From NCBI GenBank assembly GCA_904398675.1, contig CAJFPI010000215.1, forward strand, positions 1-5,588: a DNA stretch of 5,588 nucleotides, read 5' to 3'. This document shows positions 1 through 5,588 of the stretch, piece after piece. The notes under the pieces were generated by a model, which did not search any database, was not told the DNA's origin, and saw only the letters and a list, made by a program, of their open reading frames with translations. Within the stretch, counting starts at the first letter, position 1. Each line of letters begins with the position of its first letter. Made by a program: the position numbers and the translations under genes. Source of the stretch: an uncultured Oscillospiraceae bacterium (GTDB lineage: Bacteria > Bacillota > Clostridia > Oscillospirales > Oscillospiraceae).

Positions 1-25
1 AGTTTCCTTTTGCCCATTATCGTGG

Positions 26-39
26 TGCGCTATAGCGCA
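26..39. repeat. Perfect 14-bp palindrome just beyond the rqcH stop
   Basis: TGCGCTATAGCGCA reads identically on both strands and lies 7 bases past the rqcH stop codon. As RNA it could form a 5-bp GC-rich stem with a TATA loop. No U-run follows directly on the leftward strand, and on the rightward strand the T-rich stretch (TTTATTTT) starts only 6 bases after the stem. It is therefore at best a weak or bidirectional terminator, or a protein-binding palindrome. The rest of bases 1-46 shows no gene I can support. Confidence 0.5.
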
Positions 40-46
40 TGAAGGT

Positions 47-1798
47 TTATTTTGAAACGGCCAGCGCCTGGACCAGCGCCTTGTCAGGGCGGACAAAGGC
101 GGTCTGATAGGTGGTGTAGGTCACCATGCCCGGCCGGGCGCCGGCGGGTTTTTTCACGTTTTTCACCTGGGTGTAGTCCACCGGCACCAGATGGCTCTCC
201 TGCCCCTGGGAAAACCAGGCGGCCAGCGTGGCGGCCTCGGTGACGCTCCGGTCATCCGGCGTCTGGCCGCCGGTGCAGAGGATCACATGGGAACCGTGGA
301 TCTTCTGGGTGTGAAACCACAAGTCCCGCTTGTCGGCCTCCCGGACCAGGCGGTCGTTCTGGGTGTTGCTGCGCCCCACCAGGATGCGGAACCCTCCAGA
401 GGAGCGGAACTCCCTGGGGCGGGAGGCGGCCCGCCGCGGCTCCCTTTTCCCGCGGCCCTGCCCGCGGAGATATCCGGCGGCGGCAAGTTCTGCGCGGATA
501 TCGAGGAAGTCCTGCTCCAGCTCCGCCCGGCTCAGCTCGTCCAGGACGCTGTTGAGATATGCCAGCTCACCCCGGCCCTTCTCCAGCTGCTCGGTGAGGT
601 GGAGCCGGGCGGTCTTGGCCTTCTGATAGCGGCGGAAATACCGGGCGGCGTTCTCCTGGGGGGTCAGCAGGCCATCCAGGGGGATCTCCACCTGGGGACA
701 GCCCTCCTCGTAGTAGTTCTCCGCCCGGAGCATCGTCTCCCCCCGTCCCAGACGGTAGAGGTTGGCGGTGATCAGCTCGCCGCAGAGCCGCCAGGTCTCC
801 CGCTGCTCGGTCTCGGCCAGCTCCTGCTCCTGCAGGGCGATCTTCCGCGCCACCCGGTCCCGGGCGGTGAGGGCAGCCCGGTGGAGGTCCTGCCCCCGCT
901 GGCGGGACCGTTCCTGCCGGTCGCGGGCCTCATAGAAGGCGTCCAGCAGGGCAGAGAAGGTGTCGAAGGAAATGACCTCCGCCGCCGGGCCGTACTGCCC
1001 AATGGGGCAGTAGGAGAAGTCCAGGGGCTTTCCCTCCCGCTGCAGCAGAGTGGGGGAAAAACGGTTTTCCTTTACAGCATCCTGCCAGTCAAAAAAGGTG
1101 TTCTCCAGCCGCTCCAGCAGCCCTTCATCCCCCGCATCCAGGCGGCCGTCAGTCTCCCCGCAGGCGCGGAAGGCCAGCTCCCGGCAGATGAGGGGGGAGA
1201 GGCCGAAGAAATCGTCCAGCAGAAAATCATCTATGGCCTTCCCGTCTGCCCCGCAGGCCAGGGCGGCGAAGGATTCCCGGCCAACAGCCAGGGGATCCTC
1301 CTTGCTGAGGGCCGGCGGCATGCGGTAGAAAAGACCGGGCAGCACCTGCCGCTGCTGGTTCATCTCCAGGTCCACCCGGCGAAGGCAGTCGATGATCCGC
1401 CCCTCGCCGTCCAGCAGCACCAGGTTTGACCGGCGGCCCATACACTCCAGCACCAGCTGCCGCCGCCCCGGCTCCCCCAGCTCGCTGAGCACCTGAAAGG
1501 TGAGGAACACCACCCGCTCCAGGCTGGGCTGGGTGATCTCCGTCAGCACGCCGCCGCTCAGGTGCTTTCGCAGCAGCATGCAGAACATGGGCGGCGCGGC
1601 AGGATTTTCACGGGGCTGGGCAGTCAGGTGGATGCGGGCCTGGTTGGCCCCGGCGCACAGCAGCAGCCGCCGGTTTCCCCGGAGTGTCAGCACGATCTGG
1701 TCCCGGGCGGGCTGCTGTACCTTCTCCACCCTGGCGCCCACGGCGCTGCGCTGCAGCTCCCGGACCACGCCTGTGAGACATACGGCATCCAAGGGCAT
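47..1798 (-). CDS. rqcH: RqcH, NFACT-family ribosome quality-control factor (Rqc2/NEMF homologue; older name fibronectin-binding protein A)
   Basis: Full-length NFACT protein of 583 residues, close to the usual length in Firmicutes. In this family RqcH binds stalled 50S-peptidyl-tRNA complexes and recruits tRNA-Ala to add C-terminal alanine tails that mark nascent chains for degradation. The NFACT-N domain covers about residues 1-175 and contains the family signatures PPMFCMLLRKHL (69-80) and ECMGRRSNLVLLD (118-130). A helix-hairpin-helix-like region (about 178-235) follows, then a long charged coiled-coil section (about 285-435) with the conserved GELITANLYRL (340-350). Next is an Arg-rich linker (445-465), and finally the NFACT-R/DUF814 domain (about 466-575) with RDLWFHTQKIHGSHV (491-505) and VKNVKKPAGARPG (545-557). 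The start is set by TCCTCC at 1806-1811 (GGAGGA on the coding strand), 7 bases from the ATG. The gene is the second in an operon with mrnC. At residues 94-95 the sequence is Glu-Arg where characterised relatives have Asp-Arg. Confidence 0.96.
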   Translation of the reverse strand: MPLDAVCLTGVVRELQRSAVGARVEKVQQPARDQIVLTLRGNRRLLLCAGANQARIHLTAQPRENPAAPPMFCMLLRKHLSGGVLTEITQPSLERVVFLTFQVLSELGEPGRRQLVLECMGRRSNLVLLDGEGRIIDCLRRVDLEMNQQRQVLPGLFYRMPPALSKEDPLAVGRESFAALACGADGKAIDDFLLDDFFGLSPLICRELAFRACGETDGRLDAGDEGLLERLENTFFDWQDAVKENRFSPTLLQREGKPLDFSYCPIGQYGPAAEVISFDTFSALLDAFYEARDRQERSRQRGQDLHRAALTARDRVARKIALQEQELAETEQRETWRLCGELITANLYRLGRGETMLRAENYYEEGCPQVEIPLDGLLTPQENAARYFRRYQKAKTARLHLTEQLEKGRGELAYLNSVLDELSRAELEQDFLDIRAELAAAGYLRGQGRGKREPRRAASRPREFRSSGGFRILVGRSNTQNDRLVREADKRDLWFHTQKIHGSHVILCTGGQTPDDRSVTEAATLAAWFSQGQESHLVPVDYTQVKNVKKPAGARPGMVTYTTYQTAFVRPDKALVQALAVSK

Positions 1799-1801
1799 GG
1801 G

Positions 1802-2203
1802 TCATTCCTCCATCATGGTACAAAATAGGGTGTTGAGCCGCTCGGTATCCCCCTGGAGATAGAGGTAGCCGAAGAGGCACTCCAGGGCGGTGGCTTTTAA
1901 GTAGTCGGCGCGGCTGGCGCTGTGGGGGATGGTGTGGACGTTGGCGTTGCGCCCCCGGCGAAACACCGCCGCCTCCTCCTCCGTCAGCAGCGGAAGGATC
2001 CGCTCCGACCGCCTGGCCTGGCTCTCCGCCCGCACCAGCTCTACGGCGGCGCGGTGGAGGTGCTTGCCGGTGGCGGCCCCGTGGACGCACAGCCACGAGC
2101 GCACCATCAGCTCATACACCGCATCCCCCAGGTGGGCAAGGCCGATGCTGCTGATATTCCGAATATCGTTGGGCGGCAGGTGGAGATGCAGATAATTTTC
2201 CAT
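1802..2203 (-). CDS. mrnC: Mini-ribonuclease III (MrnC), 23S rRNA maturation
   Basis: A 133-residue RNase III-fold protein without a double-stranded-RNA-binding domain, typical of the Mini-III family (about 130-145 residues). The family acts as a dimer that trims both ends of the 23S rRNA precursor in the cytoplasm. Visible signatures are GLAHLGDAVYE (residues 21-31), with the catalytic acidic residue D27 and E31; the basic loop FRRGRNAN (81-88); and the C-terminal ATALECLFGYLYL (104-116) with E108, the second metal-binding acidic residue. The order and spacing match the Bacillus enzyme as I remember it. The start is supported by GAGGAG (CTCCTC at 2209-2214), 5 bases before the ATG. It is first in an operon: its stop lies 3 bases before the rqcH start, and the rqcH Shine-Dalgarno sits inside its last codons. 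A strong promoter lies about 60 bases upstream. All key residues appear intact. Confidence 0.95.
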   Translation of the reverse strand: MENYLHLHLPPNDIRNISSIGLAHLGDAVYELMVRSWLCVHGAATGKHLHRAAVELVRAESQARRSERILPLLTEEEAAVFRRGRNANVHTIPHSASRADYLKATALECLFGYLYLQGDTERLNTLFCTMMEE

Positions 2204-2236
2204 AGCGGCTCCTCACAGCGTTTTTCTTCTCGATAT

Positions 2237-2252
2237 GGGCGGCGCTCCGCCC
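2237..2252 (-). promoter_or_regulatory. Hairpin at the predicted 5' end of the mrnC-rqcH mRNA
   Basis: GGGCGG and CCGCCC form a perfect 6-bp all-GC stem with a 4-base loop. With the promoter at 2263-2291, transcription should start near 2256, so this stem would lie within a few bases of the transcript's 5' end. In Bacillus, stem-loops at the extreme 5' end protect mRNA from 5'-end-dependent decay; a similar role here is an inference. It lies well upstream of the ribosome binding site and does not occlude it. Confidence 0.5.
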
Positions 2253-2262
2253 AAGCCCATCT

Positions 2263-2291
2263 ATCATACCCGGATTTTCCTGGAAAGTCAA
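2263..2291 (-). promoter_or_regulatory. Sigma-A-type promoter of the mrnC-rqcH operon
   Basis: On the leftward strand the sequence is TTGACT, a 17-base spacer, then TATGAT. Each hexamer matches the housekeeping consensus at 5 of 6 positions and the spacing is ideal. Transcription would start near 2256, leaving a leader of about 53 bases before the mrnC ATG. No other promoter of similar quality is seen between here and rqcH, so the two genes are probably co-transcribed from it. Confidence 0.78.
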
Positions 2292-2321
2292 TGTGAGAGG
2301 GCGCAACCGACCGCCGTTTCA

Positions 2322-2350
2322 TTGTGGGGAGCAGGAAAATATGGTAGAAT
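2322..2350 (+). promoter_or_regulatory. Probable extended -10 promoter for the sigma factor operon
   Basis: TAGAAT (2345-2350) matches the -10 consensus at 5 of 6 positions and is preceded by TGG, giving the extended -10 form TGnTAGAAT. TTGTGG (2322-2327) lies 17 bases upstream as a weak -35 element (3 of 6). Weak -35 elements are common when an extended -10 is present. The start of transcription would be near 2357. A short inverted repeat, TATGG (2340-2344) and CCATA (2353-2357), brackets the -10 element. No convincing GAAC...CGTC-type ECF promoter was found, so self-regulation is not shown by the sequence. Confidence 0.5.
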
Positions 2351-2356
2351 ATCCAT

Positions 2357-2471
2357 AGAGAAAATCGGAGGCGATCCGACCTTCTATCGAATTTCTGAAA
2401 ATTCTTCCCCGCGGCGGCAGATTTCCCCTCCCCGCTGCGTCTAGTCTAGTAGAGTGAAAGGAGGGAGGGGG
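2357..2471 (+). other. Leader of the sigma factor mRNA with small inverted repeats
   Basis: This stretch of about 115 bases between the predicted transcription start and the sigma factor ATG carries no supported gene. It holds two short inverted repeats: TCGGA/TCCGA (2365-2379, 5-base loop) and GAATTT/AAATTC (2389-2404, 4-base loop). A pyrimidine-rich patch follows (2421-2433), then a tandem TCTAG-TCTAG just before the ribosome binding site. The stems are too short to name as a riboswitch or attenuator. Confidence 0.35.
2457..2464 (+). promoter_or_regulatory. Ribosome binding site that fixes the sigma factor start at 2472
   Basis: AAAGGAGG lies 7 bases before the ATG at 2472, ideal spacing. 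An in-frame GTG at 2454 would add six residues but would place this site inside the coding sequence and has no such site of its own, so the ATG is preferred. Confidence 0.85.
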
Positions 2472-3029
2472 ATGGAGGATCTGCAGATCATCGACCTGTT
2501 CTGGCGGCGGGACGAGAGCGCCATCCAGGAGACGGACCGGAAATACGGCCGGTTCTGCCACACAATCGCCATGAACATCCTCACCAGCCGCCAGGACAGC
2601 GAGGAGTGTGTCAGTGACACCTACCACAGGGCCTGGGACACCATGCCGCCCCAGCGGCCGGACAGCCTCAGAGCCTACCTGGGGCGGATTGTCCGCAACC
2701 TCTCCATCAGCCGCTACCGGGCCAGCCGGGCCCAAAAGCGCTTTGGCGGGGTGGAGGTGCTGCTCAGCGAGCTGGAGGACTGCGTTCCTGCGCCGGACGC
2801 TACCCGGCGCACGGCGGAGGCCCATGAGCTCAGCGGATTGATCGACCAGTGGCTGGGCCGTCAGGGCGAGGAGGAGCGGACGCTGTTCCTCCGCCGGTAC
2901 TGGAACGGGGAGAGCGTCAAGACGCTGGCCCGGGAGGCGGGGCTGTCGCCCAACGCCGCCACCAAGCGGCTGGGGCGGCTGCGGGAGAGCCTGCGGAAAT
3001 TTTTGGAAGAGGAGGGGATCGTCCTATGA
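2472..3029 (+). CDS. ECF-type RNA polymerase sigma factor (sigma-70 family)
   Basis: A 185-residue two-domain sigma factor. Region 2 spans about residues 18-86, with YGRFCHTIAMNIL (25-37), DSEECVSDTYHRAWDTMPP (42-60) and LRAYLGRIVRNLSISRYRA (66-84). This pattern contacts core polymerase and melts the -10 element. After a short linker with no region 3, region 4 (about 120-180) contains a helix-turn-helix for -35 recognition, around SVKTLAREAGLSPNAATKRLGRLR (148-171, key residues A153, G157, S159, K165, L167). It belongs to a large ECF-like group that is expanded in gut Clostridia, recognisable by the EECV-DT...W...PP..P..L.AYLG.I.RN motif. Its stop overlaps the start of the membrane protein downstream by 4 bases (ATGA), so the two are translationally coupled. 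By family precedent it is probably held inactive by that protein until an envelope signal arrives. Its target promoters are unknown. Confidence 0.93.
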   Translation: MEDLQIIDLFWRRDESAIQETDRKYGRFCHTIAMNILTSRQDSEECVSDTYHRAWDTMPPQRPDSLRAYLGRIVRNLSISRYRASRAQKRFGGVEVLLSELEDCVPAPDATRRTAEAHELSGLIDQWLGRQGEEERTLFLRRYWNGESVKTLAREAGLSPNAATKRLGRLRESLRKFLEEEGIVL

Positions 3030-4519
3030 AGGAGACGGAAAAATTATATGACGCCATTACCAACCTGCCGGATGAGCGGATCGAGGCGGCCCAGCGGCAC
3101 CGGTTTGCCCGCCGGTGGAGCGCCCGGCTGCGCCGGATGGCCCCCATAGCGGCGGCGCTGGTGCTGGCCGTGGGGGTGGGATGGTTCCTGTCCTCCGGGG
3201 GCCTGCAGATGGCCGGCAGCGGCACAGACAGCTCGGCGGCAGATGCCGGCGACAGCAACGGCAGCGCCGCAGGAGGCGGACAGGAGAGCGCAATTGGTGA
3301 CGGTGCTGCGGGAGCAGTGGGAGAGCCCACCTTCACCGACGACGCCGGACCCATCCTGCCCCTGACGCTGGCGGAGGAGAGCGCCGCCATTACAGCGGAG
3401 CGGGAGGTGGCGCTGGACTTTTCCGGCTACGGCGCGGAGAGCGACTTCTGGGAGGACCGGTACCGCATCGCCGTGACGGACCGGTACGTCCTCACCAACA
3501 CAGGGGAGACAGATGAGACGGTGACGCTGCTCTACCCCCTGGCCGGGAGCTTTAACGCCATGGACGCCCCGGAGCTGACAGCAGACGGGGCTGCGCTGGA
3601 GACAGAGGCCTATGTGGGGAAGGGCGTGGACCTTTCGGAGGAGGACGCCCTCTCCGCCTGGCCGGCCCTGCTGGAGGACGTGGGCTACCTGGCCGACGCC
3701 ATGGACGGCCCGGCGGACCTCACCGGCACCCCGGCCATTGTCTACACCGTATCCGGCCAGTACGGCCCGGAGGGGGACGACGCGGCCACCCTGGCCCTGG
3801 AATTTACCTATGACCCCACAAAGACCACTTTGATGCAGTACGGCTTTAACGGCATGAGCCGGGGCGACGGGGACGTTGTGAAATACTCCAGCTCCGGCTT
3901 TGTGCGCCATGCCGCGGGGGACTGGTATCTCATCGTGGTGGGGGAGGACATCCAAAACCCCGTCCTCCAGGGTTATGAGGACGGCGGCTGTGACCCGGGG
4001 GAGGAGCTCTCCGCCGTGGGCGGCACCCTTACCCGCCGGGAGACCACACTGGATGAGATCCTCCGCCTGGTGGCGGCGGACTACCTCCAGGATCTCCGGG
4101 AGGGGAGCGGCCGGGCCTGGCGGGACGTGCCCTTTGAGGCATTCTACTCCGCCGTGTCCGACGGGGTGGTGGAGGACACCCACTATCTCCCGCTGCTGGA
4201 GGAGTTCCTCTTCTCCCAGGTGCGGCTGACGGACCGGGTGGTGTGGTTTGCCGCCCAGGTCACCGTCCCTGCCGGGGGCAGCGTGGAGGTCACAGCGGAC
4301 TACACCAAGTCCGCCAGCCTCAACTTCGGTCCGCCGGACATGGACTACAAGGATCTCTGCGGCTACAGCCTGCTGCCCCAGGCGGGGAGCAGCCTGACCT
4401 TTACCAGCCAGACCGCCGTCCTCACCGGCGGGGAGGACCTGTCCCTCTACGGCGGCAACCTGAACCTGGGGGAGACGGCGCTGACAGAGGAGCGGTACGC
4501 CCTGTACGTCCTCCAATAG
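3026..4519 (+). CDS. Single-pass membrane protein, probable sigma factor partner/anti-sigma factor with a large extracytoplasmic domain
   Basis: A 497-residue protein starting at the ATG that overlaps the sigma factor stop; GGAGGGG (3011-3017) lies 8 bases upstream. Residues 1-38 are a charged, cytoplasm-facing segment (KLYDAITNLPDERIEAAQ, then an Arg-rich stretch at 25-37). Residues 39-56 form one hydrophobic helix, giving N-in/C-out topology by the positive-inside rule. Residues 57-100 are a Gly/Ser/Ala-rich linker. The remaining 400 or so residues are predicted outside the membrane and look beta-rich and acidic, with stretches such as YVLTNTGETDETVTLLYPL (154-172) and VTVPAGGSVEVTADYT (412-427). 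Only two cysteines (C322, C445) are present, both extracellular, so a disulfide is possible. The N-terminal style 'KLYDAI..LPDE.I' followed by one membrane helix recurs in sigma-operon partners of Clostridia, from memory. There is no zinc-finger anti-sigma motif and no enzyme motif that I recognise. Anti-sigma function is inferred from position and topology only. Confidence 0.8.
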   Translation: MKETEKLYDAITNLPDERIEAAQRHRFARRWSARLRRMAPIAAALVLAVGVGWFLSSGGLQMAGSGTDSSAADAGDSNGSAAGGGQESAIGDGAAGAVGEPTFTDDAGPILPLTLAEESAAITAEREVALDFSGYGAESDFWEDRYRIAVTDRYVLTNTGETDETVTLLYPLAGSFNAMDAPELTADGAALETEAYVGKGVDLSEEDALSAWPALLEDVGYLADAMDGPADLTGTPAIVYTVSGQYGPEGDDAATLALEFTYDPTKTTLMQYGFNGMSRGDGDVVKYSSSGFVRHAAGDWYLIVVGEDIQNPVLQGYEDGGCDPGEELSAVGGTLTRRETTLDEILRLVAADYLQDLREGSGRAWRDVPFEAFYSAVSDGVVEDTHYLPLLEEFLFSQVRLTDRVVWFAAQVTVPAGGSVEVTADYTKSASLNFGPPDMDYKDLCGYSLLPQAGSSLTFTSQTAVLTGGEDLSLYGGNLNLGETALTEERYALYVLQ

Positions 4520-4562
4520 CATTTCCCCTGGCTGCCTGAAAAGGTTTACAGTTTCTTCACAG

Positions 4563-4600
4563 AAAATTAGCACTCTCGACATGAGAGTGCTAATTTTTCT
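4563..4600 (+). terminator. Possible terminator of the sigma operon, overlapping the CIRCE stem
   Basis: The CIRCE arms extend on both sides into a 15-bp perfect stem (4563-4577 with 4583-4597) around a 5-base loop. TCTCTTT continues the T-rich run after the stem. It lies 43 bases past the stop of the membrane protein gene, and no other terminator-like hairpin is seen between that gene and clpB. The stem is only moderately GC-rich at its core (GCACTC), so termination would probably be partial. A dual operator/terminator role is an inference. Confidence 0.4.
4567..4593. promoter_or_regulatory. CIRCE operator (HrcA binding site) of clpB
   Basis: TTAGCACTC, nine bases, GAGTGCTAA: an exact match to the canonical CIRCE element, with no mismatch in either arm and the standard 9-base spacer. 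CIRCE is bound by HrcA, the repressor of the class I heat-shock genes (groESL, hrcA-grpE-dnaK). HrcA loses activity when GroEL is occupied by unfolded protein. The site ends 8 bases before the -35 element of the clpB promoter, so repression would act by hindering polymerase binding. This indicates that clpB belongs to the HrcA regulon in this organism. Confidence 0.97.
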
Positions 4601-4601
4601 C

Positions 4602-4630
4602 TTTACATTTCGATCGAACAGGTGTACAAT
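4602..4630 (+). promoter_or_regulatory. Sigma-A-type promoter of clpB
   Basis: TTTACA (4602-4607), a 17-base spacer, then TACAAT (4625-4630). Each hexamer matches consensus at 5 of 6 positions. Transcription would start near 4637, giving a leader of about 49 bases. The spacer contains the perfect palindrome TTCGATCGAA (4609-4618). CIRCE lies immediately upstream rather than in the transcribed leader. Confidence 0.77.
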
Positions 4631-4648
4631 ACTGTCAAAAGCAGAAAA

Positions 4649-4668
4649 GCGCTCCTGAAAGGGGGCGC
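4649..4668 (+). promoter_or_regulatory. Hairpin in the clpB 5' leader, next to the ribosome binding site
   Basis: GCGCTCC (4649-4655) pairs with GGGGCGC (4662-4668) through seven pairs, including one G-U. A further U-G pair closes a GAAA loop of the stable GNRA type. The stem ends 2 bases before the Shine-Dalgarno sequence and leaves it free, so it is more likely to stabilise the mRNA or influence initiation than to block translation. A thermosensor role is speculative. Confidence 0.45.
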
Positions 4669-4670
4669 CA

Positions 4671-4677
4671 AAGGAGG
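4671..4677 (+). promoter_or_regulatory. Strong ribosome binding site of clpB
   Basis: AAGGAGG lies 8 bases before the ATG at 4686, near-ideal for a highly expressed Firmicute gene, and fixes the clpB start. No competing in-frame start with a binding site is seen. Confidence 0.9.
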
Positions 4678-4685
4678 AAGACAGT

Positions 4686-5588
<903 letters not shown>

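Noticed and set aside
1..17. Possible minus-strand gene start (ATG at 15-17, MGKRK)
   Set aside because: No ribosome binding site precedes it and only five codons are visible.
1..42. Possible 3' end of a convergent plus-strand gene (frame 1 reads SFLLPIIVVRYSA then stop)
   Set aside because: Thirteen codons are too few to recognise, another frame is also open, and nothing distinguishes a real gene end from chance. Sequence left of the window is needed.
191..1429. 412-codon open frame on the plus strand inside rqcH
   Set aside because: Antisense shadow of the clearly conserved rqcH frame; the product is low-complexity Leu/Gly/Pro-rich with no ribosome binding site or promoter.
2417..2443. 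GGCAGA...CGTCTA as an ECF-type autoregulated promoter
   Set aside because: CGTCTA fits an ECF -10, but the -35 lacks the GAAC core. The position would leave almost no leader before the ribosome binding site.
2235..2444. 69-codon open frame on the plus strand in the divergent intergenic region
   Set aside because: It spans two promoters running in opposite directions, has no ribosome binding site and no protein-like composition.
2849..3025. 59-residue upstream extension of the membrane protein frame
   Set aside because: It overlaps the conserved region 4 of the sigma factor in another frame, has no binding site, and the ATG at 3026 has both a binding site and the sensible coupled position.
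4615..4627. CGAAC-AGGT-GTAC overlapping the clpB -10 as a LexA (SOS) box
   Set aside because: The left half fits the Firmicute LexA consensus, but the right half departs from GTTCG at two positions, and SOS control of clpB has no support.
4633..4649. TGTCAAA near the clpB transcription start as a CtsR heptad
   Set aside because: Only one heptad resembles the GGTCAAA consensus; the expected second copy three bases later (AGAAAAG) does not match, so CtsR control is not supported.

Overview
The window looks like chromosome from a high-GC anaerobic Firmicute, most likely of the Oscillospiraceae (Flavonifractor/Lawsonibacter-like). This is an inference from three things: strong G/C preference at third codon positions, the set of gene families (RqcH, Mini-ribonuclease III, a Clostridia-style ECF sigma factor, ClpB under a CIRCE operator), and strong GGAGG-type ribosome binding sites. 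No tool-based taxonomic check was possible.

Layout. The left third is a two-gene leftward operon. It reads mrnC (Mini-ribonuclease III, 1802-2203) then rqcH (NFACT-family ribosome quality-control factor, 47-1798), with only 3 bases between the genes. A very good sigma-A-type promoter lies upstream at 2263-2291. Both products act on the 50S ribosomal subunit: MrnC matures 23S rRNA, and RqcH rescues stalled 50S-peptidyl-tRNA complexes.

A 268-base divergent intergenic region (2204-2471) carries the mrnC promoter and, facing right, a probable extended -10 promoter. A roughly 115-base leader with small inverted repeats follows. This leads into an ECF-type sigma factor (2472-3029), whose stop codon overlaps by 4 bases (ATGA) the start of a 497-residue single-pass membrane protein (3026-4519). 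The latter has the topology expected of a membrane-anchored partner or anti-sigma factor, but no anti-sigma or sensor domain that I recognise. This pair is the least-described part of the window.

The right end is the first 301 codons of clpB, the AAA+ disaggregase; the gene runs off the window. Its 166-base upstream region is dense. It holds a perfect CIRCE operator for the heat-shock repressor HrcA (4567-4593), a TTTACA-N17-TACAAT promoter directly downstream (4602-4630), a 10-bp palindrome in the promoter spacer, a GNRA-type hairpin in the 5' leader and a strong Shine-Dalgarno sequence. The CIRCE stem is followed by a T-rich tract and may also end transcription of the sigma operon.

Overall these are mostly conserved housekeeping and stress genes. 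I do not see a clear novel system. The sigma factor/membrane protein pair and the arrangement of the clpB control region are the points most worth a second look.
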